Part shown: one piece after another, positions 53,931-63,811 of the stretch
Layout: the number at the start of each line of letters is the position of its first letter
Position numbering within the stretch: position 1 is the stretch's first letter
Assembly: GCF_008180615.1 (NCBI RefSeq)
Contig: NZ_VTEH01000001.1
Location: forward strand, 524,680 to 588,679
DNA length: 64,000 bases
Direction of reading: 5' to 3'
Origin: Rossellomorea vietnamensis
GTDB taxonomy: Bacteria > Bacillota > Bacilli > Bacillales > Bacillaceae_B
The notes under the pieces: model-generated
Seen by the model: only the letters and a program-made list of their open reading frames with translations
Database searches by the model: none
Told to the model about the DNA's origin: nothing
Translations under genes and position numbers: made by a program

Positions 53931-54794
53931 TTTGGGTTTTTTAGAGCTTCTTTGACACCACTTCAGCGCATATTCTACTGTTTGTGGGTCTCTAAGAGCT
54001 TCCTTGGCACCACTTCAACGCCATTCCAATCGCCTTTGGATCTCTAAGAGCTTCCTTGGCACCACTTCAACGCCATTCCAATCGCCTTTTGGTCTCTAAA
54101 AGCTCCCTTGACACCACTTCACTGCCATTCCAATCTCCTTTGGGTCTCTAAGAGTTTCCTTGGCACCACTTCAGCGCCATTCCAAACGCCTTTGGGTCTC
54201 TAAGAGCTTCCTTGACACCACTTCGGCGCAATTTTAAACGCCTTTGGGTCTCTAAAAGCTCCCTTGACACCACTTCAGAGCAATTCCATACGCCTATGGG
54301 TCTCTAGAAGCTTCCTTGACACCACTTCAGCGCAATTCCATACGCCTTTGGGTCTCTAGAAGCTTCCTTGACACCACTTCAGCGCAATTCCATACGCCTT
54401 TGGGTCTCTAGAAGCTTCCTTGACACCACTTCAGCGCATATTCCATACGCCTTTGGGTCTCTAGAAGCTTCCTTGACACCACTTCGGCTCAATTCCATAC
54501 GCCTTTGGGTCTCTAGAAGCTTCCTTGACACCACTTCAGCACAATTCCAAACGCCTTTGGGTCTCTGCTCCCTTGACACCACTTCACTGCTATTCCAAAC
54601 GCCTTTGGGTCTCTAAAAGCTCCCTTGGCACCACTTCAGCACAATTCCATATGCCTTTGGGTCTCTAGAAGCTTCCTTGACACCACTTCGGCTCAATTCC
54701 AAACGCCTTTGGGTCTCTAGAAGCTTCCTTGACACCACTTCGGCTCAATTCCAAAAGCTTTTTGGTCTCTAGAAGCTTCCTTGGCACCACTTCT
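53931..54794. repeat. 52-bp tandem repeat array, about 17 copies
   Basis: Seventeen head-to-tail copies marked by the block CACCACTTC, with a period of 52 bp (one unit is shortened near 54566). Typical blocks are CTTTGGGTCTCTAGAAGCTT, then CCTTGACACCACTTC, then AGCGCAATTCCATACGC. GAAGCTTC is palindromic inside the unit. Open frames on both strands run through it only because the repeat lacks stops; none has a ribosome binding site. A degenerate piece (GGCCTTTAGAGGCTCTTG) continues to about 54835. Confidence 0.95.
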
Positions 54795-54876
54795 TTGTAA
54801 ATTTAACTGCACGCTGGCCTTTAGAGGCTCTTGCTCCTTATACTTATCCACCAACCACTCAGTAGTAAAAATAAAT

Positions 54877-55782
54877 TCATACATAATATGAATGTTTTCC
54901 AAAACCTTTCATTATAAAGTGACCAGAGAGATTCCTTCTAATAGTTTTTATATCGATAATACCTCCACACATTATCTGAATCCTCTTTGTCGTCACTTTT
55001 TCATCGGGAAATAACAGCTTGAATTCCTCTACTGTCCTTAAAATAGCCGGCGATTTTAGTTCGCTCCCACCACATGACTTACAAACAAGCGATTTCCCTA
55101 ACGATGCTTCATAAAATCCATGACACTTAGTACAGAGAATCCCCTTACGCAGATCCTCAAAACTATAATGGGGAAGCCGCAAATACGGAGATTCCTCAAT
55201 ATGATGCGAACACAATTTTTCAGCCAGTTTGAGGTCAAATTTATTTAACTTTAGAGACCTGTTCTGAAATTTTTTCATGAATCTGTTTAATTGTGGGTTA
55301 TAGATGATGAATGGGTTATTCGGTGGGTTATAAAGATAGAATTCGGGGTTAATAAAAATGAGGTATGACTCCACATTACAGTGAAATCCAAGTTGCTGGG
55401 TGTACTGGCGAATAAGGGATTCAGTTCTCTTCAATTGAATCAAGGGATCTTTCTTCTCTTCTCCGGATGGGCTGATCCAGTTGCCGTTCTTAATCTGGTA
55501 GTCTCCTTCAAAGTTTTTCACTTCAAAGTGGAAGATTGTTTTAGAGGCTAAGGCGCAGGAGTCAATTTGAAATTTTGAACCTTGATGTTCCAGCATCAAA
55601 TCATTCAAGAAAACCATCTCATTTACCAGAGGGATGGCCCATTCATCAAACTTCAATTCTCCCAGGTATCCTTTTTCTGAAGCAATTAAATTTTTCAAGT
55701 CTTTTTCAGGGAGTGTAGTTCTGGCATTCAGTATTTTCAGCAATCTTAGTTCATCAGATTCAACTCGGCCCTTCATTATCAA
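54877..55782 (-). CDS. NERD-domain (nuclease-related) protein
   Basis: About 301 aa. The NERD domain covers about 35-150: KGYLGELKFDEW, QIDSCAL and IFHFEVKNFEGDY carry the Glu..Asp..Glu-x-Lys pattern of a PD-(D/E)xK-like fold. A C-terminal zinc ribbon has CTKC and CKSCGG (about 215-240). It may bind or cut DNA, but activity is not established. The best start is TTG at 55782 with AAAGGAG 9 nt upstream; ATG at 55776 is an alternative. It reads toward the 52-bp array, whose edge lies about 80 bp beyond the stop codon. Confidence 0.8.
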   Translation of the reverse strand: MIMKGRVESDELRLLKILNARTTLPEKDLKNLIASEKGYLGELKFDEWAIPLVNEMVFLNDLMLEHQGSKFQIDSCALASKTIFHFEVKNFEGDYQIKNGNWISPSGEEKKDPLIQLKRTESLIRQYTQQLGFHCNVESYLIFINPEFYLYNPPNNPFIIYNPQLNRFMKKFQNRSLKLNKFDLKLAEKLCSHHIEESPYLRLPHYSFEDLRKGILCTKCHGFYEASLGKSLVCKSCGGSELKSPAILRTVEEFKLLFPDEKVTTKRIQIMCGGIIDIKTIRRNLSGHFIMKGFGKHSYYV

Positions 55783-56010
55783 ATAGCATCTCTCCTTTCT
55801 TGTCTATTTTATAACATCTTCATTTTTCTTCATATGGCTTTCTTCATAAAAATTTTATTATTTTTGGACGGTTGATTAAATACTATTGCGCAGGGGAGGT
55901 ATGCCGTTGAACTTGAAAGGTTTCTTGGACATTAACTCTCCCTGGATTCGGAAAAAGCAAGATGGGTCCTAACAATATCACCGGATCCCATCTCTCACTT
56001 AAAACACAAC

Positions 56011-56041
56011 AAAAAAACAGAGGGCAAACAATCTCCCTCTG
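56011..56041 (-). terminator. Rho-independent terminator of prfC
   Basis: CAGAGGG / CCCTCTG stem, then TTTTTTTGTTG on the minus strand, 18 bp beyond the stop. Confidence 0.87.
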
Positions 56042-56058
56042 CTTCTAACCACTGACAC

Positions 56059-57627
56059 TTATAACAAACTGTACAACTTGATTTCAGGATTCTTATCCTG
56101 GAACCATCTCATGGCAAAATCATTTTCAAACAAGAATACCAGACGGTCATGCCTGTCTTTAACAAGAAGGCTTCTGGAACTGGACATAGAATCTTTTACA
56201 TCTGCTTCGTTTTCAATCCAGCGCGCAATTTTTCCTCCGATGTTCTCCATAATGACGTCAACATTGTATTCGTTTTTCATGCGGTGTTCAAATACTTCAT
56301 ATTGAAGCTGCCCAACGGCACCAATGATGATGTCCTCTGTTCTCAATGTTTTGTATAACTGAATGGCACCTTCCTGGACAAGCTGATGAATTCCTTTGTG
56401 GAAGTGTTTTTGCTTCATGACATTCTTGGCTGTTACCCGCATGAACAGCTCTGGCGTAAATTGAGGGAGCTTTTCATACTGAAGCAGCTCTTTTCCTTCT
56501 ACAATTGTGTCGCCAATCTGATATGTGCCTGTATCGTACAGTCCGATGATATCCCCGCTGACCGCTTCATTCACCGTGCTTCGGTCATCCGCAAGGAACT
56601 GAGTGGACTGCGACAACTTGATTGATTTCCCGGTCCGTGAAAGTGTGACACTCATGCCTCTTTCGAACTTGCCTGAACAGATCCGCACAAATGCGATGCG
56701 GTCCCGGTGGGCAGGATTCATATTGGCCTGGATTTTGAAAATGAACCCTGAGAATTCTTCTTTTACCGGATCCACAGGCCCGACGTCCGCTTTCCTCGGT
56801 TGAGGTGAAGGAGCAAACTGCAGATAAGTTTCAAGGAATGTCTGGACACCGAAGTTGGTCAATGCACTTCCGAAGAAGACAGGTGTCAATGTTCCATTGG
56901 CAATCTTCTCATTTGAAAAGTCGTTTCCTGCTTCATTCAAAAGCTGAACATCTTCCAGGGCCTGCTGATAAAGTCCTGATGACTTCAGCTCTTTATCTCC
57001 AATCAGTTCACCGTTTTCATCAAGCGGAAGGAATCTTTCCTCTTCTTCTACCCTGAATTGCTCGATCCGATTATAATGTCTGTCGTAAATACCAAGAAAC
57101 TCTTTCCCCATTCCAATCGGCCAGTTCATAGGATAGGAATCGATCTCCAGTACCTCTTCTAATTCTTCAAGAATTTCAAGAGGTTCCCTTCCCTGGCGGT
57201 CAAGTTTATTAATGAAGGTGAAGATAGGAATACCTCTCATCCGGCAGACTTTAAACAGCTTGATTGTCTGGGCTTCTATCCCCTTTGCCGAATCAATGAT
57301 CATAACTGCACTGTCTACAGCCATCAGTGTGCGGTATGTATCTTCACTGAAATCCTGGTGACCAGGAGTATCCAGGATATTGACCCGGTATCCATCATAA
57401 TCAAAAGCCATAACGGAAGATGTGACGGATATCCCTCTTTGCTTCTCAATCTCCATCCAATCGGAGGTCGCAAACTTTCCTGTTTTTTTTCCTTTAACTG
57501 TACCAGCGTCCCTGATGGCACCGCCGAATAGCAGCAACTGTTCAGTTAAAGTGGTTTTCCCTGCATCGGGATGCGATATAATAGCAAACGTTCTTCTGGA
57601 AAGAACTTCATCCTTTAATTTAGTCAT
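56059..57627 (-). CDS. prfC: Peptide chain release factor 3
   Basis: 522 aa translational GTPase that removes RF1/RF2 from the ribosome after termination. G1 is [11 protein letters not shown]2 lies in [14 protein letters not shown]3 in LDTPGHQDF, and G4 in [11 protein letters not shown]. Domain order and length fit RF3 rather than EF-G ([33 protein letters not shown]). GAGAGGG lies about 10 nt before the ATG. It is monocistronic. Confidence 0.95.
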   Translation of the reverse strand: MTKLKDEVLSRRTFAIISHPDAGKTTLTEQLLLFGGAIRDAGTVKGKKTGKFATSDWMEIEKQRGISVTSSVMAFDYDGYRVNILDTPGHQDFSEDTYRTLMAVDSAVMIIDSAKGIEAQTIKLFKVCRMRGIPIFTFINKLDRQGREPLEILEELEEVLEIDSYPMNWPIGMGKEFLGIYDRHYNRIEQFRVEEEERFLPLDENGELIGDKELKSSGLYQQALEDVQLLNEAGNDFSNEKIANGTLTPVFFGSALTNFGVQTFLETYLQFAPSPQPRKADVGPVDPVKEEFSGFIFKIQANMNPAHRDRIAFVRICSGKFERGMSVTLSRTGKSIKLSQSTQFLADDRSTVNEAVSGDIIGLYDTGTYQIGDTIVEGKELLQYEKLPQFTPELFMRVTAKNVMKQKHFHKGIHQLVQEGAIQLYKTLRTEDIIIGAVGQLQYEVFEHRMKNEYNVDVIMENIGGKIARWIENEADVKDSMSSSRSLLVKDRHDRLVFLFENDFAMRWFQDKNPEIKLYSLL

Positions 57628-57712
57628 GAAAATATAACCCTCTCATCTTTAAAATCTCACTCTTCATCATATTCTTTCCTGCTGTGGTTTGCAATATAAA
57701 CTGAAATCAAAA

Positions 57713-57949
57713 CTACATTTCTCTTGTCCAATGATAAATCCCGGAGGCTATTTCAGAAGTTTCCTCAACTGTCATCCCGCTTGTTTCAAGCGAGTCCGCG
57801 AGTTTTTCCTGCAGTTTGTCAGTTTCGTATGTAAAATCGATTGACCAGCCAATGTCCGGAATGGCCACCATGAAGTACTCTTCTTTTTTATTTTCGTATA
57901 TAAAAACCTTCCGTTCCCTGCCTCCAGCTAAGCTTTTTCTTATTTTCAT
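57713..57949 (-). CDS. YueH-like small protein
   Basis: 78 aa. MKIRKSLAGG, VFIYENKKEEYFMVAIPDIG and WSIDFTYE resemble the YueH-like family of bacilli as I remember it; function is unknown. It is soluble, with a beta-rich first half and a helical second half. AAAGGAA lies 8 nt upstream of the ATG. It is upstream of prfC on the same strand (gap about 85 bp) and may be co-transcribed. Confidence 0.65.
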   Translation of the reverse strand: MKIRKSLAGGRERKVFIYENKKEEYFMVAIPDIGWSIDFTYETDKLQEKLADSLETSGMTVEETSEIASGIYHWTREM

Positions 57950-57984
57950 TGTGCATCTTCCTTTCTTTTTTAAGATTCTTAGTA

Positions 57985-58182
57985 TTTGGCTGTTTTGGCA
58001 TATCTTGTTGTTTGCGGCAAAATCCCAAATAGCCGGTTTTTTCTCCGGATAACAAGACTTTTATCTCTTATCGAGGGAGAGCAGCTCTTTACTTTTCGGT
58101 GTTACCAGTTTTCACACCTCTTAATATGGTTATTTTTTCGGAATTAGTATCAAATAGCAACAAAGTTTTCGAAAAAAGCCTT
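57985..58182. repeat. MITE-like element, full-length copy
   Basis: Left end TTTGGCTGTTTTGGCATATC then TTGTTGTTTGCGG. Right end GGAATTAGTATCAAATAGCA followed by ACAAAGTTTTCGAAAAAAGCC. The length is close to the copy at 49029-49224 (about 197 bp), with the same internal blocks (CCGGTTTTTTCTCCGG, GAGAGCAGCTCTTTACTTTT). I see nothing clear in 58183-58430. Confidence 0.8.
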
Positions 58183-58430
58183 GTGTTTTTAATTGTTTAT
58201 ATGGGTAAAGAATAATATGTATCAGCTTCCTGTTTTCAACTTGCTTCCTTTAAGATGACTGCCGCTTTCCAGATTTAGACTCATATTATTCAACGTCTGG
58301 GATAAAATCCATTAAATTCATCATACTAAGAAGGATTTCAGCAGAAAGTGCAGATAAAGGGTTTACATGATGAAAATTTTAAAGTAATCTTACTATCCTA
58401 GCAAGAATATTACATAAGAGGTGAGAGAGT

Positions 58431-59648
58431 TTGCAGTTTATTTGGGGTATCTTAGGTATTTTGGTCGTCATGGCCATAGCATTCGGCTTTTCAACACATA
58501 AACGTTCCATCAACTGGAGGACGGTTTTTGGCGGTCTAGCTATTCAGCTGTTTTTTGCTTTTATCGTTTTGGAAACCGGCTGGGGACAAACGGTATTGGA
58601 AGAATTTACAAAAGTAGTCAATAATATTATCAACTATTCAAATGAAGGAATCAACTTCCTCTTCGGCGGACTGTTTACAGATGATTCCAATATTGCCTTT
58701 GTGTTTGCGTTCAACGTTCTGCCTGTAGTCATTTTCTTTTCATCACTAATTTCAGTTTTGTATTATCTGAAAATCATGCAGGTGTTCATTTACATTTTGG
58801 GGGGAGGGCTTTCCTGGCTTCTTGGAACAAGGAAAGCGGAATCCATGTCTGCCGCTGCCAACATTTTTGTCGGACAGACGGAAGCTCCGTTAGTGGTACG
58901 TCCATTTCTTCCTAAAATGACAGAATCCGAATTGTTTGCCGTCATGACTGGAGGATTAGCTTCAGTAGCGGGTTCAGTTCTGATCGGTTATTCATTGCTT
59001 GGCGTACCTCTGGAATACTTGCTTGCCGCAAGTTTCATGGCAGCTCCTGCCGGATTGGTCATGGCAAAGCTATTTATACCTGAAACGGATGATAAGCCTG
59101 AGCCTAAAGAGTTTGAAATGGAGATGGACTCTGAGTCCACAAACGTAATCGATGCTGCGGCAAGAGGTGCTTCTGTCGGCCTTCAGCTGGCTTTAAATAT
59201 AGGAGCCATGCTTCTTGCTTTCATCGCACTCGTAGCATTGATCAACGGTATTCTAGGCTTTCTTGGCGGATTCTTCGGAATAGACAGCCTTTCTCTTGAA
59301 TTGATTCTAGGCTATGTCTTCTCTCCACTGGCCTTTGCTATCGGAGTGCCATGGAGTGAGGCAGTTATCGCAGGAAACTTCATTGGGCAGAAGCTCGTCA
59401 TCAATGAATTTGTTGCTTATTCGAACTTCGCTCCTCAAATAGAGGATCTATCACCTAAAACCGTTGCCATCATCAGTTTTGCACTATGCGGATTCGCCAA
59501 CCTTTCTTCACTTGGCATCCTTCTTGGCGGACTTGGAAACCTTGCTCCAAACCGCCGGAAAGATATTGCACGGCTCGGCTTGAAAGCCATCGCAGCTGGA
59601 GCACTTGCTTCACTGCTGAGCGCGGCAATCGCGGGAATGTTTGTCTAA
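58431..59648 (+). CDS. nupC: Concentrative nucleoside transporter (NupC family)
   Basis: 405 aa, about eight to ten membrane helices and two re-entrant loops. The family signature [13 protein letters not shown] contains residues that contact the nucleoside, and [22 protein letters not shown] and [14 protein letters not shown] form the second half of the binding site. It imports nucleosides with H+ or Na+. The TTG start at 58431 has GAGGTG 7 nt upstream. It is monocistronic, with its own terminator. B. subtilis has several such proteins, so the exact paralogue is uncertain. Confidence 0.9.
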   Translation: MQFIWGILGILVVMAIAFGFSTHKRSINWRTVFGGLAIQLFFAFIVLETGWGQTVLEEFTKVVNNIINYSNEGINFLFGGLFTDDSNIAFVFAFNVLPVVIFFSSLISVLYYLKIMQVFIYILGGGLSWLLGTRKAESMSAAANIFVGQTEAPLVVRPFLPKMTESELFAVMTGGLASVAGSVLIGYSLLGVPLEYLLAASFMAAPAGLVMAKLFIPETDDKPEPKEFEMEMDSESTNVIDAAARGASVGLQLALNIGAMLLAFIALVALINGILGFLGGFFGIDSLSLELILGYVFSPLAFAIGVPWSEAVIAGNFIGQKLVINEFVAYSNFAPQIEDLSPKTVAIISFALCGFANLSSLGILLGGLGNLAPNRRKDIARLGLKAIAAGALASLLSAAIAGMFV

Positions 59649-59690
59649 TTATAGCTGATTGAAACACAGATCAATCAAACCATGAAGTTC

Positions 59691-59726
59691 AAAAAGAATC
59701 GCAGCGCCTGCTGTGATTCTTTTTTC
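59691..59726 (+). terminator. Rho-independent terminator of the nupC-like gene
   Basis: AGAATC-CAG / CTG-GATTCT stem followed by TTTTTT. Confidence 0.85.
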
Positions 59727-59788
59727 GTTTTTTTGCTTTCTATCATAACTTTTTCTATACTGAAAGCAGGAGAAAAAGGAGATTTTAT

Positions 59789-60859
59789 ATGCTTAAAATA
59801 AAGAAATTCAATATTATTGGCGGACGGGTGATCAAGACGGCCATCGCTGTTTTTTTGACAGCTCTCATCTGCTATTGGTTTAACCTCCCAGCTGCATTTG
59901 CCGTGATAACAGCCATTGTCACCGTTGAACCAACCGCTGCGGATTCCATTAGAAAAGGTCTTGTGCGTTTTCCTGCTTCCGCAATAGGGGCTGCACTGGC
60001 CATTCTCTTTACGTTTCTATTTGGCGATACCCCGGTAACTTATACTCTGGCTACCCTGTTTACCATTGTCATATGCCATAGACTGCGCCTGGAAGACGGC
60101 ATGCTTGTGGCGACATTGACTGCCGTCGCAATGATTCCCACTACAAATGACCATTACTTTCTCTCATTTGTATCAAGATTGGGTTCAACCAGCATCGGTC
60201 TTATCATTTCCACACTTGTCAACATCTTTGTTCTTCCTCCAAATTATTCTCCGCGGATCACTACGATGGTACATAATTTATTCGTAAAAACAGGTAACCT
60301 TCTTGAAACAAGGGTCATCGAGCTTGTTCTTGATAAACAGACGGAAGCCAAGTCCCGTCAATCTTTTCAGGAAGTGAATAAATCAATGGATACTATCGAA
60401 AAGCTCTGCCGGTATCAGCGCAAAGAGTGGAAATACCACCGCCACAGCCGGAAGGATATGAAAATATTCCATTATGAGAATAAAAAAATGAGTATCCTTA
60501 GACAAATTCATTATCATCTCGGCAATCTCATCCTTCTCCCTCAGCACAATATTAATTGGGATGAGGAGAAGCAGAAAAAGGTCACTGCAGCTGTACAATC
60601 ACTGGTGGAAATTATTCAGGATCCTAAGCATTTCATATCGAATGAACACTACCATAAATACAAGGATCTTCTGGAAGAATTCTGGGATATCCGTTCTCAA
60701 TTAAAGGAAGTCAAAGAAACAGACCATCACCACTTTTTCTCGACTGAAACTGTACTTCTTTATGAATTGCTCTCTATTCAGGATTTAACTGAGGAGTTAT
60801 CACATATCCATGCCATGCAGCATAGAAATGATACTGCTTTGATACAAGACCACAGTTAA
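59789..60859 (+). CDS. Aromatic acid exporter-family membrane protein (UPF0421-like)
   Basis: 356 aa. The N-terminal 150 residues hold about four to six helices with the motif LPAAFAVITAIVTVEPTAADSI and then IRKGLVRFPASAIGAALA, as in FUSC/ArAE proteins and B. subtilis YgaE. The C-terminal 200 residues are soluble and helical, rich in His and charged residues. Possible export of aromatic acids is inferred from the family only. AAAAAGGAG lies 7 nt upstream of the ATG. It is convergent with the murE paralogue. Confidence 0.8.
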   Translation: MLKIKKFNIIGGRVIKTAIAVFLTALICYWFNLPAAFAVITAIVTVEPTAADSIRKGLVRFPASAIGAALAILFTFLFGDTPVTYTLATLFTIVICHRLRLEDGMLVATLTAVAMIPTTNDHYFLSFVSRLGSTSIGLIISTLVNIFVLPPNYSPRITTMVHNLFVKTGNLLETRVIELVLDKQTEAKSRQSFQEVNKSMDTIEKLCRYQRKEWKYHRHSRKDMKIFHYENKKMSILRQIHYHLGNLILLPQHNINWDEEKQKKVTAAVQSLVEIIQDPKHFISNEHYHKYKDLLEEFWDIRSQLKEVKETDHHHFFSTETVLLYELLSIQDLTEELSHIHAMQHRNDTALIQDHS

Positions 60860-60929
60860 ATAAACAGTACTGTGCAGCAACAGCACACCCCTATTACGGG
60901 CACCATTCTAGTTAAAAGACATCGTGGGT

Positions 60930-61077
60930 TTAAAAAATCACAAGAGCCGAATTTTCCCCAGATACTAAGGCTATTCACAAATCGGAGAGAGCAGCTCTTT
61001 TCTTTGCATGATTACCAGGTTATTCATGTGAATTTTTTCGAAATTGGTATGGAATAGCAACTACTAATAGAGCCCTT
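60930..61077. repeat. MITE-like element, left end degenerate
   Basis: Contains CACAAGAGCCGAATTTTCCC, CAGATACTAAGG, GAGAGAGCAGCTCTTTTC and GGTTATTCATGTGAATTTTT, ending AATAGCAACTACTAATAGAGCC. The order matches 49029-49224; the first 30 bp are replaced. Confidence 0.7.
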
Positions 61078-61094
61078 TAAAAAGAAACAAGAGA

Positions 61095-61127
61095 AAAAGC
61101 CAAGGAAGCTAATCCTTTGGCTTTTTT
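61095..61127. terminator. Bidirectional terminator before the murE paralogue
   Basis: AAAAGCCAAGGA-AGCTAA-TCCTTTGGCTTTTTT, between two convergent genes, with T runs on both strands. Confidence 0.88.
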
Positions 61128-62595
61128 ATAAGTTGTATTTTTCTTTACAGCGCTGAATCGCAATTTCCTTATCGCTGTGTGGATATTTTGTATTTTCAAT
61201 GATTTGATAATCCTCGTGGCCTTTTCCGGCAAAAATGATGATATCGCCCGGTTCGCTCACATCGATCGCATGCTTAACCGCTTCTTCTCGATCACCAATC
61301 AAAGCAAAGTCGTTATGGATCATCCCTTTTCCAAGGTCATTGACAATACTGTCATAGCTTTCATAGCGCGGATCATCCGTTGTCAGGATCACATAATCAG
61401 CTATGGATGCCTTTTCAGCCATTGCCGGTCGTTTGGACTTATCTCTATTTCCTCCGGTTCCGACTAGGAAGATAATCTTATTCTCCTTGAATGGCAGAAC
61501 AGATTGAATCGCATTTTCAATTGCATCTGGAGTATGTGCGTAATCAATATATATGGACAGCGGTGCTTCCGAAGTTACTTTTTCCATCCGTCCATTGACA
61601 GGAGGAAGTTCCTTGATGATTTTCACCAGTTTCTCTACTGACATCCCTTTTGCGAACAGTGTCGCCATGGCAGCAAGAAGATTATACACATTGAATTTAC
61701 CAAGAAGCTTGGATTCCACCGCAAATGTCCCTTCAGGGGAATGAAGCGTAAAAGCAGTCAAATCATTATAGTAGCTGATTTTTTCAGCCTTAAAGTCTGC
61801 ATAAGATTCAAGTCCGTAGCTGATGATCTCGTGAGCTGTCATTTTGGAATATCTTTCATACCACTCATCATCGCTGTTGAGAACAGCATATTTAGGCCTG
61901 GATAGATCTTGGCCTAACTGGGAGAAAAGCAAGCCTTTCGCATATCCATAATGCTCCATTGTCTGGTGGTAATCGAGATGATCGTGACTGAGATTGGTGA
62001 AAGTGACCACATCAAAATCCACTCCCCAAAGCCTGCCAAGTGTGAGTCCATGTGAGGAGACTTCAAGCACCATATTCTCTATATTCCTGTCCAATGCCTT
62101 CTGGATCATTTCTTGATTGGTCATGACATCACAAGTCGTGTTTTCACTCGGGAACAGCTCACCATTCAGGTCAAATCCAATTGTTCCTGAAAGGGCTGAG
62201 CTCTGGCCGTCTTTTCTCAAGATGGAATGAATTAGGTTTGTCACAGATGTTTTTCCATTCGTCCCTGTCACACCAAAAACATTCATTTTCATTGAAGGAT
62301 AGTCATAGTATTTATTAACAAGCTGTCCCATCGCTTTAAATGTGTCTTTTACAACTACCAGTGCTGCTTTTTCCAGATTGATATCAAGCTGCTTCTCAGC
62401 AACAATCAATACAGCACCCTTTTCAACGGCATCCAGAGCATAATCATGGCCGTCTACTGTGAAGCCCCTGGTACAAATAAAAATATCGCCCGCCTGGACC
62501 TTGCGTGAATCAACGTGCAAATTAGATATATTTGAAGGAAGCTCACCATAAATCGTCTTCACTTTTAAAGTTGATAATAATTCATATGTATTCAT
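61126..62595 (-). CDS. murE: MurE-family UDP-MurNAc-tripeptide ligase (stand-alone paralogue)
   Basis: About 489 aa. ATP-dependent amide ligase that adds the third residue of the peptidoglycan stem. VTGTNGKTSVTN is the ATP loop, LEVSSHGLTLGR and NLSHDHLDYHQT are Mur family motifs, and the carbamoylated Lys lies in HYGYAKGLLF. The amino-acid selectivity motif reads TTDDPRYE, where diaminopimelate-adding enzymes have DNPR, so Asn is replaced by Asp while Arg is kept. It is not in a dcw cluster, so the organism probably has a second, canonical murE elsewhere. The ATG at 62595 follows GAGGTTAG. Confidence 0.88.
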   Translation of the reverse strand: MNTYELLSTLKVKTIYGELPSNISNLHVDSRKVQAGDIFICTRGFTVDGHDYALDAVEKGAVLIVAEKQLDINLEKAALVVVKDTFKAMGQLVNKYYDYPSMKMNVFGVTGTNGKTSVTNLIHSILRKDGQSSALSGTIGFDLNGELFPSENTTCDVMTNQEMIQKALDRNIENMVLEVSSHGLTLGRLWGVDFDVVTFTNLSHDHLDYHQTMEHYGYAKGLLFSQLGQDLSRPKYAVLNSDDEWYERYSKMTAHEIISYGLESYADFKAEKISYYNDLTAFTLHSPEGTFAVESKLLGKFNVYNLLAAMATLFAKGMSVEKLVKIIKELPPVNGRMEKVTSEAPLSIYIDYAHTPDAIENAIQSVLPFKENKIIFLVGTGGNRDKSKRPAMAEKASIADYVILTTDDPRYESYDSIVNDLGKGMIHNDFALIGDREEAVKHAIDVSEPGDIIIFAGKGHEDYQIIENTKYPHSDKEIAIQRCKEKYNL

Positions 62596-62694
62596 TTCTA
62601 CTAACCTCACAATGTGTTGAAATCAATTACCTACTATTGTATATTACCATCGGGAAATTGAGAAGAAAAAGAGCACTCTTTCCTAGAGGCATTT

Positions 62695-63720
62695 TCAGCC
62701 ATTATAGTACTTGTTAAAAGAAGAAGCACTCCTGCCTTTCCTTCCACCAGTTTCTTCCGCGAAATAAAGAGATGAAAAAATGGCTTCTTCAACTGCTTCT
62801 GCGGCTCCCTGAAAAATCTTATTCATAACTGGATGATCTTCCCTGATCATTTTCACTGTATCAAAAAGCCCTTCTTGCCGATGTTTTACTTTGTTCTCAG
62901 TAGTAAAAGCAATGACAATATCCCCGCTTCCATGGTGGATAGTGCTTCCTGATCTGGAGAGCCCTACAACAGCTCTTTTGGCTAATCTTTTTAACTGTCT
63001 GTCTGACATAGGGATATCAACAGCAAGAATAATTATAATGGATCCGTCGGGAAACTTTTCTAGACTTGGAATAAGAGGTTCATTCAGAAACTTATTTTCT
63101 TCTCTTCTTCCAAAATTGGTTTGTACAAGGCTGGCTACAGTAAAAGTCTCTCCCTCTTCTTCAATAACTCTTGAAGAAGTTCCGATTCCCCCTTTAAAAC
63201 CTAAACAAAGCGTTCCCGCCCCTGCGCCTACGGCTCCATTTTCAGAAGGAGCTGTGCTTGCCGATTCAATGGCTTGCACGGCATGGGCTGGCTGCACGGC
63301 CTGAAGCCTTACTGAGTTAAGATAGCTGTCATTACATTCACCAACCACAATGTTAACAGATCCGGCACTCTCCCCAATTTCAGGAGTTTGATCCAGCATA
63401 TATTGCAGGGTGCCCTGCCATACACTTCCTACTGAAAATGTATTCGTCAGCATGATTGGCGATTCGATCAGCCCCAGCTCATCGATTTGGATGAGGCCGG
63501 TGGTTTTACCAAACCCATTAATCACATAACTTGCGCTGCGTACTTTTTCACAAAATAAATTTTTTCCATGTGGAAGGATGGATGTCACGCCTGTTTGTAT
63601 TTTTTCTCCGTCTTCATAAGCCTTCACTAAAGTGACATGCCCAACTCTCACACCATGGACATCAGTAATGCAATTATTTTTGCCTTTCGGTAAATCACCT
63701 ATTGAAAACAGATTATTCAT
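62695..63720 (-). CDS. P1-family (DmpA-like) aminopeptidase
   Basis: 341 aa. It resembles DmpA/BapA enzymes, which cleave themselves into two chains and act on N-terminal D- or beta-amino acyl groups. GVRVGHVT near the N-terminus and NGAVGAGAGTLCLGFKGGIG with TSSR are family motifs. The predicted self-cleavage is before Ser227 in FPDGSIIII, where the new N-terminal Ser becomes the nucleophile. There is no signal peptide, so it is cytosolic. AAAGGGG lies 7 nt upstream of the ATG. The substrate is unknown. Confidence 0.85.
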   Translation of the reverse strand: MNNLFSIGDLPKGKNNCITDVHGVRVGHVTLVKAYEDGEKIQTGVTSILPHGKNLFCEKVRSASYVINGFGKTTGLIQIDELGLIESPIMLTNTFSVGSVWQGTLQYMLDQTPEIGESAGSVNIVVGECNDSYLNSVRLQAVQPAHAVQAIESASTAPSENGAVGAGAGTLCLGFKGGIGTSSRVIEEEGETFTVASLVQTNFGRREENKFLNEPLIPSLEKFPDGSIIIILAVDIPMSDRQLKRLAKRAVVGLSRSGSTIHHGSGDIVIAFTTENKVKHRQEGLFDTVKMIREDHPVMNKIFQGAAEAVEEAIFSSLYFAEETGGRKGRSASSFNKYYNG

Positions 63721-63811
63721 GCTGCCACCCCTTTATGCCTTTACGGTATATTTCCATCTTCTTACTATTTCTGCACAAACCCTTTTTTTCCTTCATTTAG
63801 TTCTAATAAGA

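Noticed and set aside
54368..54902. Open frames of 60-82 codons on both strands inside and beside the 52-bp array
   Set aside because: They exist only because the repeat lacks stop codons, cover array units in changing frames and have no ribosome binding site.
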